Assembly (NCBI GenBank): GCA_039090855.1
Contig: CM076991.1
Coordinates: 101,878,021-101,942,020 of the forward strand
From: Macrothele yani
Lineage: Eukaryota > Arthropoda > Arachnida > Araneae > Macrothelidae
Reading direction: 5' to 3'
Length of the DNA: 64,000 nt
How positions within the stretch are numbered: position 1 is the stretch's first letter; each line of letters starts with the position of its first letter. Made by a program: the position numbers and the translations under genes. Positions 52,504 through 62,651 of the stretch are shown one piece after another. The notes under the pieces are model-generated. The model did no database searches. It saw only the letters and a list, made by a program, of their open reading frames with translations, and had not been told where the DNA came from.

Positions 52504-53030
52504 TAGTTCCGAGGCTCCGTGCCATCACAATTTGTCTTTTATCAAACACCGATAAATCGGCAGCTTTTCCCATTATGACTCCGGACACTCTACTAACCGA
52601 AAGCCGGTCCTCGGGTTGTTTAAAAACAGCTCTGTGAACTTCACCTGAGCCACGGTGGCGCTGATGGCCAGCTTTCGTGCCTGCCATGGTGTAATCTCAG
52701 GTCAGTCCCAGGCAGGTACGAAAGCTCAAATCACTAAATATCCGCCGTGATTCGGATGGGCACGATGGGCAGTCGGGCCCTGGGTACTGCCCCCCCCCCC
52801 CCAGTGATAAAAAACGGCGTCTTTCTTCTCCCGTTTCTACCTCACTTCCGTGTCACTTTCCTATCGGGCGCTCTAGCCCAAATCTCCTAGCTTCCTATTT
52901 CTAAGGGTTGTTTAAGACCTGGAGTCAGACACTCTCTTCCTAAAACCCTCTACATATGATCTGATCACCTGTGCCACCGTTCGGTCTTCAGGCGTGATGG
53001 TGGTCATAATGGAATGACTCATGTGCTGCT
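52504..53030 (-). pseudogene. Fragment of the 26763-27747-type Tc1, split by a SINE
   Basis: Minus strand: VIMGKAADLSVFDKRQIVMA, RSLGTT at ~52500-52585 (start of transposase with its Met), then its 5' leader to ~52653. After the SINE the leader resumes at 52978 (caccgttcggtcttcaggcg, ggtggtcataatgg), matching 27830-27880. Confidence 0.75.
52654..52965 (+). mobile_element. SINE family C with 12-bp target duplication
   Basis: CACCTGAGCCAC at 52642-52653 and CACCTGTGCCAC at 52966-52977. The head ggtggcgctgatggccagct, taatctcaggtcagtcccag aligns with the full-length head at 58355 on. The body has a C-run at ~52790 and ends tctacatatgatctgat. Confidence 0.85.
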
Positions 53031-54046
53031 TGGGAAGAGTCATCATCTATGTGGTTCGAAATTACCGATGAAAAAATAAGTTTTTGTTTCCACATGTGGG
53101 TGCTGGCGTATCATGACGAGAGAAGAAAGGAAAGACAGACAACATGCAATATAATTACCTTACTTTCTTTTTCAAAAGATGTGTAAAAGCATTCCTTGTA
53201 AAAAAATAGGTGCACTATTAAATGCCATGGGTAAAATTGACAGTTTCTAAAGTGATCATGGACATTTTCAGAGGAACGTTTTGTCATTATATGCGTTAAG
53301 GAAGGTACTGTAGTTGTGTAAACAAGACTATATTCCCTTATTCAAGACGTGGAAGACAAATACCCCTAATCTTAAAGCAACGTATCGAGGGAAAGACGTC
53401 CTTGGGCCAACTCTTCGGCTACAATGTTGACAGAGGTGTCGAGGAAGTGGTTTACACGCGACAACATTCTAAAGAAATCCTACTTTCGATTACAATGGCT
53501 CGAAGGAAAAATGGCCGTGCCGTTCTGCAGGACAGGAACAGAAATGTTATGGGCTCAACGGTCAACTCCGTTGTTTGCGAAAGGAGGTGGAGTCTTTCTC
53601 TTTCATACCTGAAAGCTATCTTGTCTCCTGCGATAGACTTTCTGAGTAAGAATTTCATATAACATAAAGCAATATTTGCCTTGGAAACAGGCAAACACAA
53701 TTTCGCGTTTCGGATGTCTATCGAACTTTTCCTTACATACACATTTCTTATGTTATAGCGATTCTTAATTTTAAATATATCTAAGCTCCTTGCAGCGCTT
53801 TTGGAATCACATAAGCGTGCTTATACACACATATATATATAAAGTACACTGAATAGCCAATCTATTGGGTACACCCTCATTCAATATGTCGTAGGGAAAC
53901 TCACAGGGATGTAATTATTGAAATAATAGTTGCATTTTGGAACTGTGCTTAAGGAATTTAACAAAACCGAGGCTGTACGAAAACTTCGTCTAACACATTT
54001 ACTAGTTTCAGCAATGTAAGAAATGAAATATATTAAGTTGATGCAT
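53031..54046. other. Unassigned interval with a solo Tc1-type end
   Basis: CACTGAATAGCCAATCTATT gggtacacc at ~53850-53880 looks like a lone Tc1 terminal repeat. The remainder has no recognisable gene. Confidence 0.4.
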
Positions 54047-54057
54047 AAGTTCATGCT

Positions 54058-54275
54058 GCCCCGGTGGTGCGGTGGTCTAAGCGATGGCTTCTGACCATTC
54101 ATCCGAGAAGGGTCCGGGTTCGAATCCCGGTGAGATATGGATGTTGTGTTTGTCTTTCGGCACTGGTTCTCCCCTTATATGGAACGAGTCGCCCTAAATT
54201 AGGGACGGGCGACTGCTTATAGCCCAAATGAGTTGCTCACGGTGGTCGTTAAACCTCCAATAAAAAAATAAAATA
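54058..54275 (+). mobile_element. tRNA-derived SINE, family A, with 11-bp target duplication
   Basis: AAGTTCATGCT at 54047-54057 and 54276-54286. Head GCCCCGGTGGTGCGGTGGTC, B box GGGTTCGAATCCCGG, body ccctaaattagggacgggcg and gagttgctcacggtggtcgt, A-rich tail. Perfect duplication implies a young insertion. Confidence 0.92.
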
Positions 54276-54349
54276 AAGTTCATGCTAGTATTTTCTCCGC
54301 ACTACAGGATTGTATTACATCAGAAGGGAAAGCGGAATCAATCAACAAT

Positions 54350-55370
54350 ATATCCACCCCCCCCCACCCCCCAATGTTTACGATGGTTTCCCAACGTTTG
54401 GATAGGTCTGCAATGCCATTCTTGAAAAAACGTGCAGGAAGAAATCAAGGAAATTCTGGAGATCAACATCATTGTTGAACGCTCTGTCACGGAGTGCATT
54501 CGACGGAGATTAGAACAGGTGATAGTCTGAAGTGCCGACATCTGGGGAGGAATAGGCCGGATATGAAAGGATCTTCCATTTCATGTCCTGAATAGCCATT
54601 TTGGTGATGTTTGCACTGGGAGGGCGTGCGTTTTCATGTTGGAGAAGGACACCATGGCGCCGATGTGGCCGTTTCTGCTGAATTGCTCCCTCCACACGGC
54701 GGAGTTGCTCACAATAGAGTGCAGCGTTGATAGTCCTATTCCTCGGCAGCATTTCCCAGTGAATAACCCCTTCTATGTCCCACCAGACACACAACATAAT
54801 CTCCGCAGGATGAAGGTCATGTTTTGGACGTGGTGTGGGCGTCTTGTTTGGGCTTAACCATTCCCTCCGATGATTGAAATTCACGTACAGGCACCGCTTT
54901 TCATCTCCAGTAACAATACGTGACAGAAAGGGTTTGTGTTGCTGAAAACATTAGTGATAACTGTCGTGCAAGGAAGCACATATGGCAACACGCTGATTCT
55001 TGTTGTCCTCGGTGAGAGTGTGAGGCACCCGAACCCTAATTTCTGCACCTTTCCCATACGTTCCAGGTGTCCCGCCCATGTAGCCTGATCAAAGTCCATC
55101 TCAGTGGTCGATTCGCGTGTGGTTTGACGCGGATCCAAATGGATGAGATGGTTCAAACGATCCTCATCAGAGTGAGATGGACGACCAGAGCGTGGAGCGT
55201 CGTTGAGGTCAAAATTGCCACCTCGGAACCGCTCAAACCATTTGCGAGATGTCCTCGGAGCAATAGCATCCTCCCCATACACAGCACAAATTTGTTGAAT
55301 ATCCTCGACGGCTGTGGATCCGTTGTTTAACTCGAAGAGGAGCAGATGTCGGAAATGTTCATTGACACTC
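54350..55370 (-). pseudogene. Mariner transposase, D2 changed to E
   Basis: The N-terminal HTH (EHFRHLLLFELNNGSTAVED, IQQICAVYGEDAIAPRTSRK, WFERFRGGNFDLNDAPRSGR) spans 55364-55160. VTGDEKRCLYV (first D) lies near 54900, then NFNHRREWLSPNKTPTPRPK, LHPAEIMLCVWWDIEGVIHW, LLQHENARPPSAN (family HDNARPH; second D reads E) and YSSPDVGTSDYHLF (third D) to ~54510. Frame breaks lie near 55080-54890. No terminal repeats were identified. Confidence 0.85.
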
Positions 55371-55469
55371 CATACTTCGGTACCTGAAAATCAAAAAAAC
55401 CATTAGCCACAATCGCACAACGCACTTTGATTTAGAAATACGATATTACGGGCTATATTTTGATATACA

Positions 55470-55657
55470 GCTACACGGCGGTTTATAAGGCTTCCGGTTC
55501 GAGCTTGCAGCGCCACCACAGTGTGCGTGTGCGGTCTTGCACACTCGCACCAAACATGGATCGTTTGCATACCAGAACGCACTCCAGCTATTTAAAAAGT
55601 TTCGCGGTTGTAGCATGTTTTCTTCTATGTGCGCAAATTTAACTGTCCGTGAGTGTA
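55470..55657 (-). mobile_element. Terminal fragment of the 9057-10294 Tc1 family
   Basis: ggttcgagcttgcagcgcca, cgcaccaaacatggatcgtt, ttcgcggttgtagcatgttt and gtgcgcaaatttaactgtcc gtgagtg match 10137-10294. Only the leader and the outer terminal repeat are left. Confidence 0.85.
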
Positions 55658-58040
55658 TGATCATTGCATTAACTCAAAAGGAGACTATTTAAAAGGAGAT
55701 GTGTTCGATTGGCTTGCAAATGTTTTGTATGTCGGAGTGTAAGTACGGTAGAACTCCAAGTGTCCGGATTAACTTGTACCACAGCCGATTCGGATATTCG
55801 GAAGATCCGGATAACTGGGTTGTATTTTTCCTGCCAACCAAATCCGTATTTATTAATTGAAGTGAGGGAATTTAATTTTTATCGTATTTTATAATAACAA
55901 ATGTTATATAGTTAAAAAAAAATATCTACTGCACTGCATTATCATTTTGTATTATTTAAATGAACGAAAAAAAACTAAAAATACGTAAATAAATCAACAA
56001 AAATCTTAATTGCACTTGGCCCTGAAATAAGAACAGGCGATTCAGGTAATTGGAGTTAACATTGTGGGATGCTGTGTTAATAGAAGTATAAATGTATGTG
56101 TGATATGGTAATAGGATAGTAAATTTATTAATAAAATGTTTGAAATATTTAATAAGAAAACGAAGTGGATACTCATTGTTCCGCAACTGTAAAAAATAAT
56201 TCTTAGATTTTTAAGAATATTATCAGGGGTAACACAGCTTTTGAAAATACGAAACGATTGCGATATGATTATATTACGATTAACAGAAATAGGAATGTTC
56301 GAAGACCAATGTGTGAAATAATTAATTTTGAAGTTACATTCTCTGCGTTTATCAAAGAGATCAGTAATAATAATTCCTTTGCAACTTGATATAGTTTGAT
56401 CAAGTTTGCAATGAAATTATTACTATTGAACTTAAAAAACTTTATTCTTAAAAAACAAAAACTTGATGTTAGGTTACTGATCGGTACCATTTTATCTTTT
56501 CAGTTATTACGCCATGTGAGGCAGCGATATGTCACCCATTTCCAATTCGTTGTTACTGTCTCCAAGGAGGAAAAAAAAACTGTAAAATGAATATAAATGC
56601 ATATCTTACGCTTACGTGAAATTCAGGTCCTAAGGGGAAGTCTCGTGTACGTGGTTCAAAAACAATACACACATGACTGGATTATTGCTTTCTCAGCTTT
56701 CACAGGCTCGCATGTTTTCTTCTTCGTCAAACAACAATAAAAAAAAATGAAAATTAGTTAATTGCAAACATATGGGATTATCGCTTTAAATAGTTAAGGT
56801 CCTCATAATGTTCGATAAAAAGAAAGTTCTTTACCGAGAAGCGGCGAAATCCATTAGAATGCATCAGTGAAGTGACCTCTTCCTCCGTCTGTGCCGCGTC
56901 AATAGACGCGGGGGGCGAGGAATTTATTGGAAACAGCCAAATGGCGTTCTTGGGAACAAACTAATAATTACAGTCTGTCCGAAGATGGCCTCATAACAGA
57001 AGGGTGCAAAATGCAGCGATCACGACACAAAGAATGATAAGAACTTTACTGAACAATGGAAAAAGAAAGCAAAGGAAAAAAAAAAAAAAAGGACTGGGCT
57101 CATCGCGAAACAGAGGGACGCCATTGCATGTCGTGGAGGAGAGAAAGCAAAGGCAGGCGTCTGCAAAACTGTTCGTCACGATTTGCTTCGAACGAAAGCC
57201 CTTCACATTTCTGACGCCCGTCACTAATCGGTCATTAGCTCGTTCGTACCTCCGACATCAAAGAAATGCGCACAAGGAACATGACGAAAAAACAGCAGCA
57301 GTGCATTCTAAGGGTGGTATGGGATGGGAATCTACTGGAGATCAGAGGGGGAGAGTTCGGAGGTGGAGGAGATATTAGAGGGAGGGTGTAGGACACCATT
57401 TTGTTTTTTTCCTCTTTGGAGCTGAAGAACATGTATTACTACTTTAAGCATGTTAAACCGCGAAGCAGCAGCACCTCGGACCCCTCCCCAAGCAGAGGCG
57501 CCCATGATTTAATAAGACAGACTGGTCGTACTGTGGTCATTACCATGTCTGGGCAGATTGAGAGCTGCAGCTAATGCGCCATGAAAATCCCATCCATCAA
57601 TACGCAATGCGGCCAACATACGAAATTACGGAATGCCCAAGAAGTATCAGATTCATTACACTCCCTGCTACGTTTGATAAGCATAGAGAATTAACTATCA
57701 GTATCAAGAAAGTGCGTCGTAAGGGAAGGAAGCGTTGATGAAATGCTGTGCAAATATCCATTAAGAAGAATGCGCTTTGATTATTTATAACATGTGCTAT
57801 ATATTAAGTGGCAATGAAAACATATTATCATGATCCCAGCTGTAGCTTAGGAAAGTTGCAGGCGCAACAGGTTAAAAATAATAACACAGGCCGGCAAAAT
57901 TTGAGTCGCTCAAAATTGACTGCCAGTTTTTGGCTGATTCTAAAGGTGTGTTGAATTCAAAAATTACTACGAGTTTTCTCTGTCAGGACTTTTCAAAAAA
58001 ACATCATCAACCAGGGGTACAATTCCCATAGGTGTCTGTT
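55658..58040. other. AT-rich 2.4-kb interval without recognised features
   Basis: Long AT-rich stretches, an A-run at 57078-57092 and a purine-rich patch at ~57340-57390. Small ORFs on both strands around 57000-57400 are shadows of biased composition. No gene supported. Confidence 0.4.
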
Positions 58041-58050
58041 GCCATTTTAA

Positions 58051-58260
58051 CTATATATGTCCCCATTGAAGTCTGTCAATTGCAGAGTGGATCACTTCTT
58101 GAAGAGTTCCACCGCACCATTCTTTGACATCGTCAGCCCACACAAGGTGAGGACATCCTCTTGCATTTCTTCCGTTCATTAAACCAAAAACCAATGTCTT
58201 TATCTTTCTGTCATTTTTCATTTTGCAGATATGTCCAAAGAGTATTATAGTTTTCCTTGG
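58051..58260 (-). pseudogene. LINE reverse-transcriptase ORF, C-terminal fragment
   Basis: The minus frame MPRKTIILFGHICKMKNDRK, KIKTLVFGLMNGRNARGCPH, LVWADDVKEWCGGTLQEVIH and AIDRLQW is the (F/W)GH...GRRxRGRPxxxW.DDIKEW...A.DRxxW tail found at the end of many CR1/Jockey-like LINE proteins. Only this tail is present. Confidence 0.7.
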
Positions 58261-58348
58261 CATCAGATTTCAATCGTCTTTATTGTTTTGCTAGCCAGCG
58301 CAAATTTCGCAAAATGGATCTTAAGATATGGGAAAATATCCTGTTCAC

Positions 58349-58668
58349 ATGTGGGCCGCGGGTGGCCTAGTGGTCAACGTTCGCGACTGCCACGGAGATA
58401 ACCTCAGGTTCGATCCCAGGCAGGTACGAACGCTCGAACCACTAAATATCCGCCGTGCGACGGATGGGCACGTGAATCCTTCGGACCCCGGGTACTGGCC
58501 CCCCTGTAACAAATAAGGGCGTCTTCCTCCCCCTTTCTACCTCGCTTTCGTGTCACTTTCCTATCAGGCACTATAGCCCAAATCTTCTAGCTACCTATTT
58601 CTAAGGGTTGTTTAAGACCTGGGATCAGACACCCCTTCATAAAATCCTCTACATATGATCTGATCTAT
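58349..58668 (+). mobile_element. SINE family C, full-length copy
   Basis: tRNA-like head GGGCCGCGGGTGGCCTAGTG, gtcaacgttcgcgactgcca, B box CAGGTTCGATCCCAGG, then ccactaaatatccgccgtg, ctagcccaaatctt-type body and tctacatatgatctgatct end. This copy defines the family present at 39149 and 52654. Confidence 0.85.
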
Positions 58669-58879
58669 CCAAATGTATTCTGATGAAAAGTCAATTTCAT
58701 TACAGAAAGTTAAAAAATATTTTTATGTACAAAGGTGTTGCGATGAACTATTTTTAAATGTTATTTATAAGTCCTTATAATATTTTTCTATTGTATTCAA
58801 AGCTTTCTTTTCTGGTTTTTAATCAATGCATTATACATATTTTGCTGAGCTTCTTTGTGCAGCATCCAACACTAGTCTA

Positions 58880-59117
58880 CCATCATGTTAACGTTCCTTC
58901 TTCCCTGGTATCTCCGTTCGTATCATTTATGTCTTGGTGGAATATTTTCCCTTGTTCCTCACTAACTGCTCCATGGTTTTCAGAAAAGTAGTCAAAATGA
59001 GCGATCAGAAAGTCCACCTTCAAGTTCATTGAACAACTAAATGATTTGAATTTTTCTAGCAGGTTTCCCACTATTTGTTTGCAGTCAGGATCTTTTTAAT
59101 TCCCCAAGAACTTCTTA
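58880..59117 (-). pseudogene. Multicopy arthropod gene of unknown function, C-terminal piece
   Basis: Minus strand: LKKFLGN-stop-KDPDCKQIV, NLLEKFKSFSCSMNLKVDFL, IAHFDYFSENHGAVSEEQGK, IFHQDIND. From memory this resembles a highly repeated, transposon-associated protein family of arthropods (MSLKxHFLHxHLDxFPxNxGAVSxExGERFHQDI). Its N-terminal continuation is on the same strand at 61932-62323; a nested insertion separates them. Confidence 0.6.
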
Positions 59118-59187
59118 AGCTTATGACCGAGTAAATAGGACACTTTTGTGGAAGGTATTGAATAAATATGGTGTTACTGGGAATCTA

Positions 59188-60529
59188 CACTGCTGGCCAC
59201 CCAAAATGCAACACCAAGAAGGAAGCATCCGATTGGCCTGAAATTCGCAGCACGCGTCGCCCGCGAGACGACATGCAAACGATTAGCATTGCAGGGCATG
59301 TGCAAATCATGTGCGCCCGGCACGCCACCGAAAAGCACTATAAGAAGGGTGCACAGAAGGCAGGGTCTAAGTAGTGGAAGTGTGCTGTGCTGCCGGACCT
59401 GTGCGTGGAAAGCTTCCTGATGCCTCGTCGCAGAATACGGCAGTCATTCCAGCACGTTTCGCAGTTCGACAGAGGACGAATAGTGGCTTGTCGCGAAAGC
59501 GGTTTATCGTACCGAGACATCGGCGCCCGTGTGGGACGACCGACATCCAGCCACAGTGAGGCGAGTATGGATTCGGTGAGTGCAGGAGGGACGGACGGAC
59601 CGACGCGAGCGATTGCCGCAGCAGCGGCACAAAACCGAACGAGACGACCGGTATATCGTGCGGCGGGCATTGACGGCTCGCGCCGCCACATCACGGACGT
59701 TAGCGCAAGAATTAGGGTATGTTGCGCAACAACCTGTGTCAGCACGTACCGTTCGACGTTGTCTGCAGGAGCGGCGAGTGCGGCGGCAGTGGGCCGTTGA
59801 ACGCCGCAGCTGGACTAAAGAATGGCACGACATTGTCATCTCCGACGAATCCCGCTTCTGCCTGCAACACCACGATGGTCGGATCCGCGTGTGGCGTCAC
59901 CACAGCTTGAGAATGTATGACGCCTGCATTATGCATCGCCATACCGGTCCGTCGCCTGGCGTTATGGTTTGGGGCCCGCACCCCTCTGGTACGCATCGCC
60001 GGTACACTCAACAGCCACCGCTACATCTCCAACGTTTTGGAGCCTGTAGTCCTCCCTTACCTGCAGGACCTACCTGTGGCCACGTTTCAACAGGACAATG
60101 CGCGCCCGCACATGGCACGCATCGTGCAACAATTCTTCACGGCCCACCAGGTGTCACTGCTGCCGTGGCCCGCCTGTTCTCCCGATATGTCGCCCATCGA
60201 ACACGTCTGGTCGCTGATCGGCAACCGAGTGGCCCGGCAATCACCACCCGCTGCTACGCCTGATGAACTGTGGCAACGTGTGGAAGCAGCCTGCACCCAC
60301 ATGCCCCAAGCCCACATCCAAAGCCTCTTTCGTTCGATGCCGAGGCGTGTAGCGGCCGTTATTGCCAGCCATGGGGTCTACACGAACTATTGGTGTCTGC
60401 GTGTTCCGCAAGTCGCACGGGCCTGTAAGCTCAATCGTTTCATCTTTGTATCTGTTGTCATGTGTTCAGTAAATCTGGCTTTGCTATCTCGTGTCCTTCT
60501 TGGTGTTGCATTTTGGGTGGCCAGCAGTG
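59188..60529 (+). mobile_element. Tc1-like transposon with near-perfect 36-bp ends, inside the LINE
   Basis: TA at 59186-59187 and 60530-60531. The ends CACTGCTGGCCACCCAAAAT gcaacaccaagaagga are mirrored without visible mismatch at the right. 1342 bp. The interrupted LINE codons on either side join sensibly (KYGVTGNL...FHSVKALYAG). Confidence 0.95.
59420..60420 (+). pseudogene. Tc1-like transposase with two frameshifts and one stop
   Basis: ATG 59420 (MPRRRIRQSFQHVSQFDRGR), HTH 1 (ESGLSYRDIGARVGRP), a frameshift near 59540, HPATVRRVWIR then TGA at 59577-59579. Next come EGRTDRRERLPQQRHKTERD, TLAQELGYVAQQPVSARTVR (HTH 2), DIVISDESRFCLQHHDGRIR (first D), HTGPSPGVMVWG and a frameshift near 59975. 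Then VRIAGTLNSHRYISNVLEPV, VATFQQDNARPHMARI (second D), CSPDMSPIEHVWSLIGNRVA (E) and SMPRRVAAVIASHGVYTNYW. There is no stop after YTNYW: the frame runs through the terminal repeat into LINE sequence to 60603. Confidence 0.88.
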
Positions 60530-60746
60530 TATTTCATAGTGTAAAAGCACTGTATGCTGGCAGTAGAGCTTGTGTACAAGTGAATGATGTTTTATCAAAA
60601 TAGTTCTCTGTTGGTGCAGGAGTCAGACAAAGTTGTGTAATGTCACCATGGCTGTTTAACATATTTATGGATGCGTGCATGCTTGATGCCAAAATAGATA
60701 CTACTGGTTTATGCCTTGGTGATATCCGTGTGTGCACAGTGGCAGT

Positions 60747-61003
60747 GGCGCCCATATGGGTACTTTTAGGGGGGGGGTGGCTCAGAAAGATTATTACCTC
60801 CTTCAAGGTTGTCAAACATTTTAGTAAATGTACAAAATACTAAAATACAAAAAAAATAATTGATACAATCAAACATTAATATCTTATTATTTTTAAAAAT
60901 GCTTTAAAAAATATTTCGTCTGTTTTAGGGTTTTAAATTTATAAAAAAATTGGCTATACCAACAGCTGGGGGCTCTAGCCTCCCCCTCTCCTTATGGGCG
61001 CCC
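60747..61003. mobile_element. Short MITE with GGCGCCCATA ends, inside the LINE
   Basis: Left GGCGCCCATATGGGTACTTT and right (reverse complement GGGCGCCCATAAGGAGAGGG) are short inverted ends; a GGGGG-rich word near the left end and gggggctctagcctcccc near the right are also partly complementary. It separates RT boxes B and C of the LINE. The ~250-bp body is AT-rich and non-coding. Confidence 0.7.
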
Positions 61004-61931
61004 TTGCATATTGCTGTATGCTGATGACACTGTCCTGTTGGTAGAGAGCAAAAGTGAATTGCAGAGTATGTTGTTCCGGATGTATGAAGTTTGCATGACA
61101 TTCAAACTGAGCATAAATAAAGGAAAAACCAAAGCTATGGTTTTTGAGAGAGGAACTGGTAATACTCAATGTAATATAAGTCTAAGTGACACGGTGATTG
61201 GCCAGATGAATGAGTTTGTGTACTTAAGAAGCATGTTTGACAGACAGAACAGATTAGATGGTGAAATTAGTAGGCAAGTGAATTCTTCATTGAAAGTCAT
61301 GGCTCCTTTGGGAGGTTTTCACAGAAATGATGGGTTCTCAAGAGAGTCCCGCATGGCTGTGTATGAAAGTGTAATTGTTCCTACTCTTATGTATGGCAGT
61401 GAAACCTGGGTACTACTGAAGAAACATAGGAGTCATTTGTGTGCTGGAGAAATGCGTTATTACACAATCAGAAATCCGTTATTACATATCACACAATCAG
61501 AACGGCAAGACACGTTCTGATTGTGTGAGGAATAAAGATGTGTTGGAGGTGTGTAATGTGAAGTAAAATGTTAGCAAGGTGGAGACTAATATGCTTCGGT
61601 GGTTTGGCCATGTTGAAAGAATGCGTGATGAGATGCAATCTTTTTAACCTAAGTGGCAGGATGGAAAGGCAGAGGAAGGCCAAGGAAGTCATGGGAGAAT
61701 CAGATTCGGGAGTGTCTGCATGAGAAAATGATTATGAGTATGAAGTATAGAAGATCTTGTGTACGGAGTGTGATGGATTTCAGTGATGCCCGAGTTGTAT
61801 GTCAAGGTACCTGTAAATGGAAAAGTTTGATACGGGAACAGTTAGTAAAAATTATCTGGTAGTTTCTAATTCTTTGTGGAGCTAACCTCTGAATCTCAGA
61901 GAACAATTTAGTGATGAAATGAAAAAAAAAA

Positions 61932-62323
61932 AGGGACTTCTTTACAACTTCCCTAAAAGCATTACAAACCTCTCTTTTAACAGTTTCCATTTTTGTTTCA
62001 AATTCATTGTTTTTTTAGGGGTTTCTGAATGAATGTCTAGTCCGACAAAAAAGTCTTCTTTCAACATGGCATCTGACAATCTCGGAAACTTTATGCACAG
62101 ATACTTAAAACACTTCTTTCTTGGAAAAGCTTTCACAAACTGCTTCATAAGTCCAAGTTTGATATGAAGAGGACGGTATGAGGACTTTTTTGAGATCAAT
62201 CAAACTTTCTCGGATAACATTTTTAATTCCTTTTTGTTTTAAAGCAGCCTGCTTATCCACTATTAATTTTTTTAATCCTGAATTGGTCCTCTGTTTGGCT
62301 GTCGCATTCGCACGAAAAAGCAT
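61932..62323 (-). pseudogene. Multicopy arthropod gene of unknown function, N-terminal piece
   Basis: Minus strand: NVIRESLIDLKKVL (62215-62160, one frame), then PLHIKLGLMKQFVKAFPRKK, CFKYLCIKFPRLSDAMLKED, FFVGLDIHSE and KQKWKLLKERFVMLLGKL / AFREVVKKS at the LINE junction. It is the upstream part of the gene that resumes at 59117 with LKKFLGN. Function unknown to me; the conserved PLHIKLGLMKxFVK motif is the family signature. Confidence 0.6.
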
Positions 62324-62651
62324 GGGTATTTACCTATCCTACTTGCTGTCCGGAGCACGGACAGTACTTAAAGATCACAACATATAATTCATCTGTGATC
62401 GGGGTACTAGGGATTCGGGAAAAGTAAGGCTACATTTCAATAACTTTCCTTTCAGGAACATAGCATGGCCAATTGAAACTGAAGCATACTAACAAACAAT
62501 ATGCAACAATAATGCTTCGAGACTTCTTTTCGATGAGTCAATAAAGAATTTCCACTCATCCACGGAGTACTCCATGTCGAACATTCCTATCAATCCAGTA
62601 ACATCACTACAGTGCACTAAGTAAACATTTTAAAGGAAATATGGGATGAAA
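62324..62651. other. Spacer upstream of the satellite
   Basis: No gene. It may contain a further decayed stretch of the multicopy gene. Confidence 0.3.

Larger units (their letters stand above)
59118..61931 (+). mobile_element. LINE insertion (5'-truncated) containing a nested Tc1 and a MITE
   Basis: acttctt flanks the insert on both sides (about 59111 and 61936), and an A-run at 61922-61932 closes its 3' end. LINE protein in order is: LWKVLNKYGVTGN (59145-59185, frames approximate), [Tc1 59188-60529], VKALYAGSRACVQVNDVLSK (60541-60600), FSVGAGVRQSCVMSPWLFNI (RT box B, 60605-60664), [MITE 60747-61003], LLYADDTVLLVESKSELQSM (RT box C with the YADD active site, 61010 on), INKGKTKAMVFERGT (61110 on), then EFVYLRSMFD and the YGSETW region (61395). 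Frame breaks and stops make it dead. Confidence 0.8.

Noticed and set aside
52642..52700. 5' inversion (twin-priming-like) in the SINE at 52654
   Set aside because: The segment aligns directly, not inverted, with the head of the full-length family C SINE at 58349, so a simple near-full-length insertion explains it.
57004..57378. 124-codon plus-strand ORF rich in K, R and E
   Set aside because: Purine-rich composition including an A-run; no domain recognised.
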